This document shows, piece after piece, positions 1 through 6,736 of a stretch of 13,975 bases of DNA. The translations under genes were made by a program, and so were the position numbers. Under the pieces are notes generated by a model. The model was not told the origin of the DNA. It searched no databases and saw only the letters and a list, made by a program, of their open reading frames with translations. Within the stretch, counting starts at the first letter, position 1. Each line of letters begins with the position of its first letter. Origin of the DNA: Baffinella frigidus (Eukaryota > Cryptophyceae > Cryptomonadales > Baffinellaceae); the NCBI GenBank assembly GCA_026770585.1, contig MU646384.1:219587-233561 (forward strand), written 5' to 3'.

Positions 1-60
1 GTAGGGTGTAGGGTGTAGGGTGTAGGGTGTAGGGTGTAGGGTTCAGGGTTGAGGGTGAAG
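1..60. repeat. Telomere-like TGTAGGG array
   Basis: Nearly perfect TGTAGGG heptamers (1-42), then TTCAGGG and TTGAGGG variants. The G-rich strand is plus. The array lies in the intron after ankyrin exon 8, so that gene's sense strand is C-rich here. Confidence 0.9.
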
Positions 61-69
61 GAGAGGCAC

Positions 70-166
70 CTTCTGAGCAGAAACGTAGAGGGGCAGAAAG
101 CCTTCGCCGTCTGGCACGTTCGGGAGGGCACCTCCGTCCAGGAGCGCGATTACCACGTCCTCGAAC
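70..166 (-). CDS. Exon 8: ankyrin repeat segment, last exon in window
   Basis: A 97-bp exon. Its first base completes the Gly codon of exon 7, giving EKG-FEDVVIALLDGGALPNV and then GFLPLYVSAQK. The acceptor is CGAAAGCAG and the donor AAG|GTGCCT, phase 0. The next intron begins in the telomere-like tract at 1-60, so the gene continues past the left edge. Confidence 0.8.
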
Positions 167-3100
167 CTGCTTTCGGCTTGAGGGTTTGGGGTGTGAGGTT
201 TCTGTTTTTAGGGTTTGGTGATTAAATCCTACACCCTGAACCCGACCTTCCCCCCGCGTAGGGTTTAGTGATTGAAACTTAAACCCTAAACCCGCCCAAA
301 CCCCCGCGGTCTCGCAGATGGCAGCGTGCGGGCGACTAGGGGTTCGTGATTAACGGTTCGCGGTGTGTGTGTGAGAGGGTTGGTTTGATTTCGGTAGCCG
401 CCGTGCGTTCCCCCCACGGAGGGCAGAGGTGAGCCGGCTCCTTGTGGTAAGCAGGCCTGACCTTGATGTGCAGGGCAGTTTCGTCGCGGAAGACAACTAC
501 CATCAGTTGCTCCCTCCAACGATTCCATACGAGGGAACTACATACCTGCGACCAATCCCCAACTAGGCCCCACAACCAATCAGCACAACTGTTCCCGCCA
601 TGTGCATCAGTCACATCCGGGCAGGAGACGGCACCCCTTCTCCGAAGCAGCGCAGAGCGGCGAGCTCCCATGGGCCTGAAAGCTTGCCTCCGCCCCAAGC
701 TCCAGAAGCGCCGCCACAACCTAGTCCAGCCAAACATTTTGTCAGTGTGGCTTTCGGCCGCGGAAAATCACTACACCGCCGCCATGCCAGTACTGGCACA
801 CCAGTACTGGCACAGGTGAGATCCAACTGTGTAGCAACGTTCGTTGTTCCAAAAAAAAAAGATTAAGTCTGATGATTGGGGGGGTTCTATAGTCCAACTC
901 AGCCGTATTTCCTCAATAACGCGACAATCTTTCTCAAATTTGAAAATTTCCCGGGAGAGAGAGAGACCGATGTATGGCATATGCAGTACTACACAGCAGC
1001 TAAACTATTCCTAGAAACATCCACCTGTGCACTAATTTATGTTGCCAAAAAAAAATTATGTTGACAAAAAAAGTAATTCATGTTGCCAAAACTAATTTAT
1101 GTTGCCAAAAAAAGTAATTTGCGTTGAAAAACAAAAAAAAAATGATGTTTACTGATGTTTTTTTCGAGAAAAAAACTGGTGGTTTTGAAAAACAATTTTC
1201 CCGGGCGAGACCGCGGTGTGGCCCATGGAGGATGCGACGAGGAGCGCGGTCTCGTGATCTTCGTCGTGATCTTCTAGTCTCGCGCCGAACTGCACGAGGA
1301 GCCGCACCATGTCTTCTTCGCCCTCCTGCGCCCCAGCTGCAGGTGAGACCCGGGAGGCTGACACATCGCGCATTGTAACCTGAAGCGATGCCTGCGCGGT
1401 GTTGGCTGTGAGGCCTTTGCTGGTACACGTTTGGTCCACCACCACCACCACACGCTCGTCAAATGTTGGAGCCGCGCCATGTCATCCTCGCCCTCCTGCG
1501 CGGTGCTGGCTTGTTGGCTTGTTGGCTTGTTGGCTTCACGTTGTGTTCACCACAAACACACACTCTCGGGCGCCACAACGATGCCTCTGCACTGGAGAGC
1601 GAGGCACCGCGTCAGGTCCCACGCCAGATTTTTTGAGGAGGTTCCGACTCTTTCTGAGCGTCCTAGTTGACGCCGAACTATCCCAAAAGTAAACACTCCC
1701 CTTATTCCTTCCAAATGAATTGACGTTTGGCAACCCCTTCCAAGAACCCGGCGCGGCCACCAACACACGCTCGTCAAATGCTATCAAAAAAAAACAAGCC
1801 TTTTCTTTTTCCCTGAGTGAAATCGCAGAGAAAGAGTATTTTTTTTCGGAATGAAATCGCGGGGGCAAGGAGATGCGGCTCGCAACCTGAGCAGCGAGAA
1901 ACAGCGCCGTGCCTGACGCACTCGTGCGGTGCACGTCCGCCCCATCCTGCATCGGGGGAAACGCGATGATTGAGTTTTGAAAGTTGACACACCCTTATTA
2001 GGTTAACAAACACGACCGCTTCATTAAGTTAACAAACACGTCCGCTTCACGCTAGGGGGAGAGGTGGGACGCGACCTGGATCCCGCGCCGCACCAACTCG
2101 AAGTCCCCGCTCAGCACTGCATTTTGCAGCCCGGGTGGTTCCTGGGGAAGGGTTTTGGGCGTGGGTTTTCGGGGGTCCATCTCCATGTCCCCGTTCAGCA
2201 CCGCGTGTTGCAACCCGGGGGCTGCGGTGGGGTGAGGGGCTTGGGGTTCAGAGTTTGGATGTCCCCGCTCATCTCCGCTGTTTGTAGCCCCGGCAGTTCC
2301 GGTGGAGTTTGGGATGTGGGGGGTTTGGGTTTTGGGTTTTGGGTTTGGGGTTTGGGGTTTGGAGTTTGGGGTTTTGAGTGTTGGTGAGGGGTGTTGGGTT
2401 AGGGGTTCGGGGTGAGGGGTTTGGGGTGTGGGGTGTCGGGTGTCGGGTTTCGGGTGTGGGTTTTGGGTTTTGGGGTGTAGCGTTTTGGGCGGTGGGGCGT
2501 GTAGTTTGGGGTGTGGGGTTCGGGGGTGTAGTTTCGGGTTGGGGGTTGGGGTGTGAGGAAATGTTAGTTGAACATGATATTACAGGTCATGATACCATTC
2601 TGGAATTCAGGGATGGGTGATCGCTAGTGACGGGGTAGCTTTGGGGTTAGGGGTGTGGTGGTTTGGGGTTAGGGGTGTGGTGGACGGGGTCCAAGTTTGG
2701 GGTCCGACCTTTGGGGTTAGGGGTGTGGTGGACGGGGTACCTTTGGGGTTAGGGGTGTGGTGGGGGGTACCGTGCGCTGTCGGACGATACGCGCGAGGTG
2801 CCCTGCGAGCCCCTTCTCTTTCTCGTCCAACACCCCTGTCTCTTCCACCTGCCAAGGGCACACGTGTGTGGTTTATGGTTGATGGTGTGTGGTTTGTGGT
2901 GTATGTTTTATGGGTTCTGGTTTATGGTGTATGGTGTATGGTGTATGGTTTATGGTTTCAGTCCAGGCGAAGCGTCCTCCTCGTTCTCGTCCAACACCGC
3001 TGTCTCTTCGACTGGCCGGAGGGACACAGTGGCATTCAGCGAACGAGTGTTAGGGGGGCGGGGGGTCATGAGTTTTGTGGTACGGGTTTTCAGGATGGGG

Positions 3101-4152
3101 ATGGGGGCGTCCTTTGTTCGCGAACAAAGCTTTGTTCGCAGAAACCTGTGCTCCACTTTCTGCCCAGCGTCTACTTTGAAGCGCGCGGAGTCAGGAACCG
3201 CACCACGCGCTGCGCACCGCCCGCCCTATCAAGAGAACTATTCGGACCCTCTGGCCAACACTCGATTTGTACCAGTACCGATTTCTTTCGGCTCCATTTT
3301 TGGTTCGCCAAACCAACGCAAGAAAAACGCTTCACTTGAGGAGAGGGGTGGTGGCACCTTGCGCTTCCGCGAAGGGTCGGCGGCGCAGACAGCTTCGACC
3401 AGGCTCCGCACGGCAATGTTGAACTTGGCGCCCTCGACAGGTTCGCGGCAGCTTGGGCAGTTGTCTGACACGGCCAGGGCCTGGGAGGCGCAGCCCGCGC
3501 AGAAGGAATGCAGGCAGGGGAGGAGCGCCATGCAGCGGTGCATCTGTGTGAGGGTGGTGTGATGTTACGCGTTCATTACATTGCGGTATGTCATACTTGC
3601 AATAAATGCAGCGCTGCCGCGGGGATTTTTTAAGCACAGCTTCTGCGAACAAAGGTTGTCAGTCAGTGGAGAGTGGCAGGGAGTGACCGTGCACATGCAG
3701 ATCGAGCACTGCAGAGCATCGTCCATGCTCTTCAAGGCCGCCTCCCCGCACTGCATATCGCCACCACCCGCTTCTCCGCCATCCCTCAGATGTCGCACAC
3801 GGAAAGTGGGCCCCTGGTTCTGTTTCTCCTTTCCACCGGCAACAACCATCCTCAGCCGGTCGCCCTCCACCAAGACCCGTCGATGCCCCTCTCTGACGAG
3901 CACCTCATTCACATAAACCCCGCCTTTGCTTGTAGCGGCCAGCTCCAGCCGGCCCTTCTCCCCTTGCAACAGCTCGCATGCCCGCTCCCACACCCGCGTG
4001 TCTCGCAGCAACAGGTCCGACCCACCCCCCCGCCCGATCCGGAACGGCAGACACCGCACGGATACGCCCCCAAGGTCCTGCGACCCGCCGTCGTCCAGCT
4101 CTAGCACGCACCACGGCGCGCTTGCGTCGGCTTCCATGCCACCTCCGGCCAT
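70..4152 (-). CDS. FHA-RING-ankyrin protein, putative E3 ubiquitin ligase (8 exons, 3' end off window)
   Basis: Proposed join on the minus strand: 4152-3688, 3543-3358, 2848-2771, 2141-2076, 1946-1887, 1325-1212, 720-635, 166-70 (384 codons so far). Every intron is GT-AG and every junction keeps phase. Residues about 14-122 form an FHA domain. Residues 149-187 form a C3HC4 RING (C149, C152, C165, H167, C170, C173, C184, C187) whose 12-residue C2-C3 spacing and following PVE...SLVEA stretch resemble the mitotic-checkpoint ligase CHFR. Residues about 247-384 are ankyrin repeats. RING proteins of this class recruit E2-ubiquitin; FHA and ankyrin modules bind partners, so a substrate-selective ligase is inferred. 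The start at 4152 (MAGGG) is chosen as the first Met after the promoter gap; Met at 4137 is an alternative. The main uncertainty is whether the RING exons and ankyrin exons belong to one gene. A candidate early stop exon at 3209-3171 would instead end the FHA-RING protein and make the ankyrin part a second gene. Confidence 0.6.
210..309. repeat. 50-bp tandem duplication with telomere-like hairpins
   Basis: Units 210-259 and 260-309 match at 39 of 50 positions. Each begins AGGGTTT and continues into ACCCT-type sequence, so each holds inverted telomere motifs. The second has a perfect 8-bp stem, AGGGTTTA/TAAACCCT, around a 12-base loop (260-287). A weaker trace follows near 337-362. The rest of intron 7 (310-634) shows only the ankyrin fragment at 462-496. 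Confidence 0.85.
462..496 (-). pseudogene. Ankyrin-like exon fragment inside intron 7
   Basis: The minus strand reads VFRDETALHIK, an ankyrin TALH helix start, and ends at a usable donor AAG|GTCAGG. Exons 7 and 8 already join perfectly without it. It is therefore either an exon relic or an alternative exon. It resembles the DEDHETALL stretch of exon 6. Confidence 0.35.
635..720 (-). CDS. Exon 7: ankyrin repeat segment
   Basis: An 86-bp exon after the acceptor GGCTGGACTAG. It reads VVAALLELGAEASFQAHGSS then PLCAASEK, and ends with two bases (GG) before GTGCCG. Joined to exon 6 it gives GHTA-VVAALLELGAE, the exact ankyrin register. Confidence 0.82.
787..814. repeat. 14-bp perfect tandem duplication
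   Basis: CCAGTACTGGCACA occurs twice head to tail. Each copy holds the palindrome CCAGTACTGG. It lies in intron 6 of the minus-strand gene. Confidence 0.9.
1031..1140. repeat. AT-rich tandem repeat in intron 6
   Basis: Four or five diverged units of about 21-24 bp on the theme AATTTATGTTGCCAAAAAAA. This is the most AT-rich part of the minus-strand gene. The rest of the intron (815-1030) shows nothing recognisable. Confidence 0.75.
1212..1325 (-). CDS. Exon 6: ankyrin repeat segment
   Basis: A 114-bp phase-0 exon (38 codons). It continues directly from exon 5 with EGEEDMVRLLVQFGARLED and then ETALLVASSMGHTA, a full ankyrin consensus. The acceptor is GGGGCGCAG; another AG 11 bp upstream would break the frame. 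The donor is GCG|GTCTCG, placed where the next repeat's VV helix must begin. Confidence 0.82.
1471..1500 (-). pseudogene. Ghost copy of the exon 6 start
   Basis: The minus strand repeats the exon 6 acceptor and first codons (GCGCAG|GAGGGCGAGGATGAC; peptide EGEDDMARL against EGEEDMVRL) about 175 bp upstream in intron 5, then diverges. An even shorter relic of the same border lies near 1391-1410. Confidence 0.6.
1508..1535. repeat. 8-bp microsatellite
   Basis: GGCTTGTT is repeated just over three times, beside the ghost copy of the exon 6 start. The remaining intron 5 sequence (1536-1886) also repeats CACGCTCGTCAAATG (near 1452 and 1764), evidence of more local duplication. Confidence 0.8.
1887..1946 (-). 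CDS. Exon 5: ankyrin repeat segment
   Basis: A 60-bp phase-0 exon with acceptor CCCCGATGCAG and donor CAG|GTTGCG. It reads DGADVHRTSASGTALFLAAQ, so joining it to exon 4 gives the ankyrin beta-hairpin (DGADV) and the next TALFLAA helix. Confidence 0.8.
2002..2049. repeat. 26-bp tandem pair in intron 4
   Basis: GTTAACAAACACG followed by (A/T)CCGCTTCA occurs twice, 26 bp apart. It fills much of the 129-bp intron between ankyrin exons 4 and 5. Confidence 0.85.
2076..2141 (-). CDS. Exon 4: first ankyrin helix pair
   Basis: A 66-bp phase-0 exon between the acceptor CCCTTCCCCAG and the donor CAG|GTCGCG. It encodes GLQNAVLSGDFELVRRGIQ, the 'A..GD.ELVR' part of an ankyrin repeat. Its pyrimidine tract is a telomere-like C-rich tract. 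Two damaged copies of this exon lie just upstream (2178-2225 and 2259-2302). Confidence 0.7.
2178..2225 (-). pseudogene. Ghost copy 1 of exon 4
   Basis: The minus strand reads PGLQHAVLNGDMEMD, matching PGLQNAVLSGDFELV of exon 4, and then runs into C-rich telomere-like sequence instead of the VRRGIQ end. An AG is present but would be out of frame. Confidence 0.65.
2259..2302 (-). pseudogene. Ghost copy 2 of exon 4
   Basis: The minus strand reads ELPGLQTAEMSGDI, again exon 4-like. The acceptor CAG is changed to CCG and the 3' half is missing. The real exon and the two ghosts are spaced roughly 80 bp apart, with GGGTTT-type sequence between them. Confidence 0.65.
2771..2848 (-). CDS. Exon 3: acidic/helical linker
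   Basis: A 78-bp phase-0 exon (26 codons) between the acceptor CCTTGGCAG and the donor ACG|GTACCC. It reads VEETGVLDEKEKG...ARIVRQRT: acidic first, then basic and probably helical. No family is recognised. It is supported by clean borders, by phase compatibility with both neighbours, and by a near-identical partial copy about 164 bp away in the upstream intron. It could also be the first exon of a separate ankyrin gene, although it has no Met. Confidence 0.5.
2868..2962. repeat. TTTATGG-type repeat in intron 2
   Basis: Degenerate repeats of GTTTATGGTGTATG type, a variant of the G-rich telomere heptamer, lie between the ghost and the real copy of exon 3. Confidence 0.75.
2964..3022 (-). pseudogene. 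Ghost copy of exon 3
   Basis: The minus strand reads VEETAVLDENEEDASPGLKP and then a stop, against VEETGVLDEKEKG in exon 3. The acceptor region has lost one base relative to the real exon. It could instead serve as an alternative terminal exon with an acidic C-terminus. Confidence 0.5.
3112..3138. repeat. Alternating 9-bp palindromes
   Basis: CTTTGTTCG, CGAACAAAG and CTTTGTTCG follow one another, making two overlapping perfect 18-bp palindromes (3112-3129 and 3121-3138). Confidence 0.95.
3171..3209 (-). CDS. Possible alternative terminal exon after the RING
   Basis: After the acceptor GGTGCGCAG a phase-0 frame reads RVVRFLTPRASK and then TAG. Joined to exon 2 it would give a 229-residue FHA-RING protein with a basic tail and no ankyrin repeats. 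No homology supports it. It is listed because it is the main competitor of the FHA-RING-ankyrin model. Confidence 0.2.
   Translation of the reverse strand, partial: RVVRFLTPRASK
3358..3543 (-). CDS. Exon 2: second half of the RING finger and CHFR-like linker
   Basis: Encodes residues 156-217. It follows the acceptor CTCACACAG and opens in phase 0 with MHRC. CLHSFCAGC and CPSC complete the zinc ligands begun in exon 1. The downstream PVEG...AVRSLVEAV is the conserved post-RING segment of CHFR-type ligases. The exon ends at RKRK with donor AAG|GTGCCA. Reading through that donor gives about 39 more codons before a stop, so intron retention is possible. Confidence 0.85.
3688..4152 (-). CDS. Exon 1: FHA domain and first half of RING
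   Basis: Encodes residues 1-155. The FHA signature is visible as LPFRIGRGG (37-45), GGVYVNEVLV (77-86) and a C-terminal beta strand FRVRHL (117-122). The usual Ser and His of the phosphothreonine pocket (SRxH) are not there: the matching stretch reads RVWERACEL (53-61), with Trp and Ala. The exon ends with CSICMCT, which supplies the first two RING cysteines. The donor is ACG|GTCACT, phase 0. An uninterrupted frame also runs upstream to 4212, but that Met lies in the AT-rich promoter gap and adds no domain sequence. Confidence 0.85.
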
Positions 4153-4311
4153 GCCGTGAGTCAAATTAAAAGGCCTGAAGTTTAAAAGTCCGTAAAACTG
4201 TTTTACTGGCACGGAGTAAAGCGGCTGTAAGGGGGTCGCCTAGGTCACAAAGCACCTGATCACGATTCACTACCTTCAACCTGCGCGAGCGCCCCAGCAC
4301 CCGCCGAGAAG
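4153..4311. promoter_or_regulatory. Shared divergent promoter region
   Basis: Only 159 bp separate the proposed start codons of the two divergent genes. The stretch includes AT-rich patches (TTAAAAGG, GTTTAAAAG) and a perfect 15-bp palindrome GTAAAACTGTTTTAC at 4192-4206. No clear TATA box or initiator can be named. That it acts as a bidirectional promoter is inferred from spacing only. Confidence 0.5.
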
Positions 4312-4705
4312 ATGTCCGCGGCCGGCGGGCGCCAACACCTGACCCCGCGCGCAGCGAGGCAGGAAAATGCACGTCTGCAAGCAACGGAGAACCCCGACGA
4401 TGGAAGGGAGTCTGCCCTGCGGAGGCTCGGTTCATACCACAGAAACGCGTACAGAAGCCCGTGGTGGGCGCGGCTATGTGCGAGCGGTCACGTGCAGACC
4501 ATCATCGGCTCAGTGTTCACGGTGCCGCTGTCACCTGCCTACATCCGCGAGAGCTGGGTCGCTCCGGATGGACATATTCTAGCGGTGGACGTTCTTGGAA
4601 CGAAAGAAACATTCAGCCGCGGGATAGTGGTCCTCCTGCACGGCCTCTGCGGATCCAGCGTGAACCCCCTGACTTGCCGGCAGGCGCATGCGTTCACGGA
4701 TGCTG
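4312..4705 (+). CDS. Hydrolase exon 1: N-terminus and oxyanion motif
   Basis: Encodes residues 1-131 plus one base. The Met context is GAGAAGATGTC. It contains SPWWARLCASGHVQTIIGS, then YIRESWVAPDGHILAVD, then VVLLHGLCGSS, the standard EMB8/YheT N-terminal order. The donor is G|GTACGC. The frame read beyond the donor loses all homology. Confidence 0.9.
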
Positions 4706-6684
4706 GTACGCCCCTCATTCAAGTTGCTCCCTCCTGCTGCAACCTTGCTAGTGTGCAAGGCACGTTACACGCAGCGCAATGCCCTTTGCACCGTTGCAAC
4801 CGTGCGGCTCTTTCCCCACCGCCGATTCCCCTCGACCGGAACCGCTCCGATGATTTCCCTCGACCGGAACCGCTCCGACGCGCCCGGGGCATGGTGGGCA
4901 TGGTGCGGGTTGAGTAACACACTTCTCCATCCCAGGGTTCGACGTGGCCGCCGTAAACTTCCGCGGGTCCCCAATCCCGCAACCCAACCCCCCGAACCCT
5001 CACCCCGAAACAAAAACAGCACCGCGACCCCTGAAACTTGCTCCCCAAACCCTTCCTCACCCTAAACCGCGGGGCGGGATGCAGGTGTGCTGGAGAGGAG
5101 GAAGTCGGCGGACATTTCTACCACGTGGTACCCGCGCCTGAAATAAACTCCTCCAACAGTTCTTGCCCTGGTGGGACTGACAGCCAGGCGTGCGATCGTG
5201 TTTCGATAGATGATGGCGGTTTAAAATCCGGGCGAGCTCTGCAAACGGCTCCTTCCCACGGATATTCCACGTTTCGGTTTGCCACAAACTGACACAGATA
5301 ACAACACAAACTGACCACAGATTGGACTACGGACCTTTCAAAGTCAACTTACCCTGTGGGCAGTTAACTCGATGGATTTTCTATTGCAAATTTGGTCACG
5401 ATGCCGCTAAATCTAGGGGTCCCGAAACCCTCGAAGCCCACAGTGTGGAGAGCACTTATCAGGAAACCAGAAAGTTTGCGTTTAGCACAGTTGAGTTGGT
5501 ATGGTGATTGCAAACTCGACTCGCTTGAGCAGAAAGGTCCAAACTGTCCTCCTGGTGTCAAGGGTTGGTCCTGTAATGCACACTGCTTGGATCGTCCCAT
5601 ATCCTAGACCGTCCCGAACAACAGACTAGACCACACAGCCGAGTACGACCCTACGGTGGGCCATCTGTGGGACACAGAGTTTTTTCTACGGATATCCCAA
5701 CGGATTCTTGGAGGCTGAACCACCAAGAATCCCTGGGTAGCCCGCTGTGTGTGTAGAGTTCACTTGTTCTCTCTCACCCTGAGATGCCCGGCCACGAGCA
5801 GGGGTACACGTCAGATCTGCACTGGGTGATCAAAAAACTCCATGCCCAAGAACCCGCTCGCCGCATTTATCTCAGCGGAATGAGGTTGGTCGGGAACCGG
5901 ATCGGTTGCAGGGTTCGAACCAGTTAGCTAATGGTATACTTCGCTTTGTGGGTTCGAGAGTAATAGAGAGAGAGACGAAGAAGATAGTTAGCGTATTGCG
6001 CAACGATTGACCCTAGGGCCTATTGATAGCGTATTGCGCCAATCGTGGCGCAATACGCTATTGCGCCACGATAGGCCCTAGGGCCCCCACAGGAGACATC
6101 CACCTCTGCATAACGAAGTGCGTTTTAGTCGTATTTCAGGGCATCGAATAGTTTTCAGAGAGTTTGGTGATGCGTGGCTGTGAGAGTCTGGAGATGCGTG
6201 GCTGAACGTATTCTGAGAGTTTGGAGATGTGTGGCTCAAGAGAGTTTCGTGATGTGTGACTAATGTTCTCTGCGGATGGTCAGTCTCGGCGGCAACGTAT
6301 GCACCAAGACCCTGGGGGAGCTAGGCGAGGTTCGCCCCTACCCCCTAACAATCAAAGGGAAATGTCTTCTGCAAACTAGGTGAACAACTCCCGATTCGCT
6401 AGAAAAGATTTGTCGCCCCTACCCCCTAACCAGCGATGAAAAATGCCGCTTGAAAACTTGCTGGACGATACTGAATTCTCTGGGAAAGATCTGGCGATGA
6501 AAGGAGCCTTGAGGGGCGAATCATACATCCAGTTCGGAACTGCGATCTCACGAATTCATGGTAATGATTATGAAAGTAAGCCATGCCTTATGACTGACTC
6601 CTGGAGCGCTGTTCGGCAGGGGGCGCTCGATCTGAACGTTTGCGGCGGGTAATTCCTCAACCATCAACCCGCAACCCTCAACCT

Positions 6685-6736
<52 letters not shown>

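Larger units (their letters stand above)
2144..2770. repeat. G-rich telomere-like sequence of intron 3
   Basis: Irregular GGGTTTGGGGT-type sequence with no sharp period, holding two ghost exons at its left side. From 2636 to 2768 it becomes a repeat of GGGGTTAGGGGTGTGGTGG. On the minus (sense) strand all of it is C-rich. The stretch 2556-2635 is non-repetitive and shows no gene. Confidence 0.85.
3130..3654. repeat. Inverted repeat pair around RING exon 2
   Basis: The stretch 3130-3153 (CTTTGTTCGCAGAA then ACCTGTGCTC) recurs inverted at 3632-3654 (AGCACAGC then TTCTGCGAACAAAG), with one base of length difference. The core 14 bp is perfect. The pair brackets about 480 bp including exon 2. Confidence 0.8.

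Noticed and set aside
463-819. Plus-strand frame of 118 codons at the left of the window
   Set aside because: It runs antisense across ankyrin exon 7, whose minus-strand sequence matches the ankyrin consensus. It is a shadow frame.
1341-1350. Plus-strand donor CAG|GTGAG at 1342, hinting at a plus-strand gene
   Set aside because: The sequence to its left is ankyrin exon 6 read on the minus strand, and no plus-strand protein signal surrounds it.
2064-2620. Gly/Val/Trp-rich open frames on plus, and similar minus frames near 13660-13968
   Set aside because: These are translations of GGGTTTGG-type repeats with no domain or exon structure.
5908-5925. tRNA T-arm-like GGTTCGAACC
   Set aside because: No five-base T stem closes around the loop, and no acceptor, D or anticodon stems can be drawn upstream. 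It is only a 10-bp palindrome at the start of intron 5.
5815-5934. Hydrolase pseudogene with the catalytic Ser replaced by Arg (GMRLVGN)
   Set aside because: A GT donor lies inside the apparent motif, and the downstream exon restores GMSLGGN in phase. The Arg reading is intron.
6443-6652. Open frame of 69 codons starting MPLENLLDD
   Set aside because: It spans the proposed micro-exon 7 and both flanking introns, and shows no homology outside that exon. It is a shadow of the hydrolase gene.
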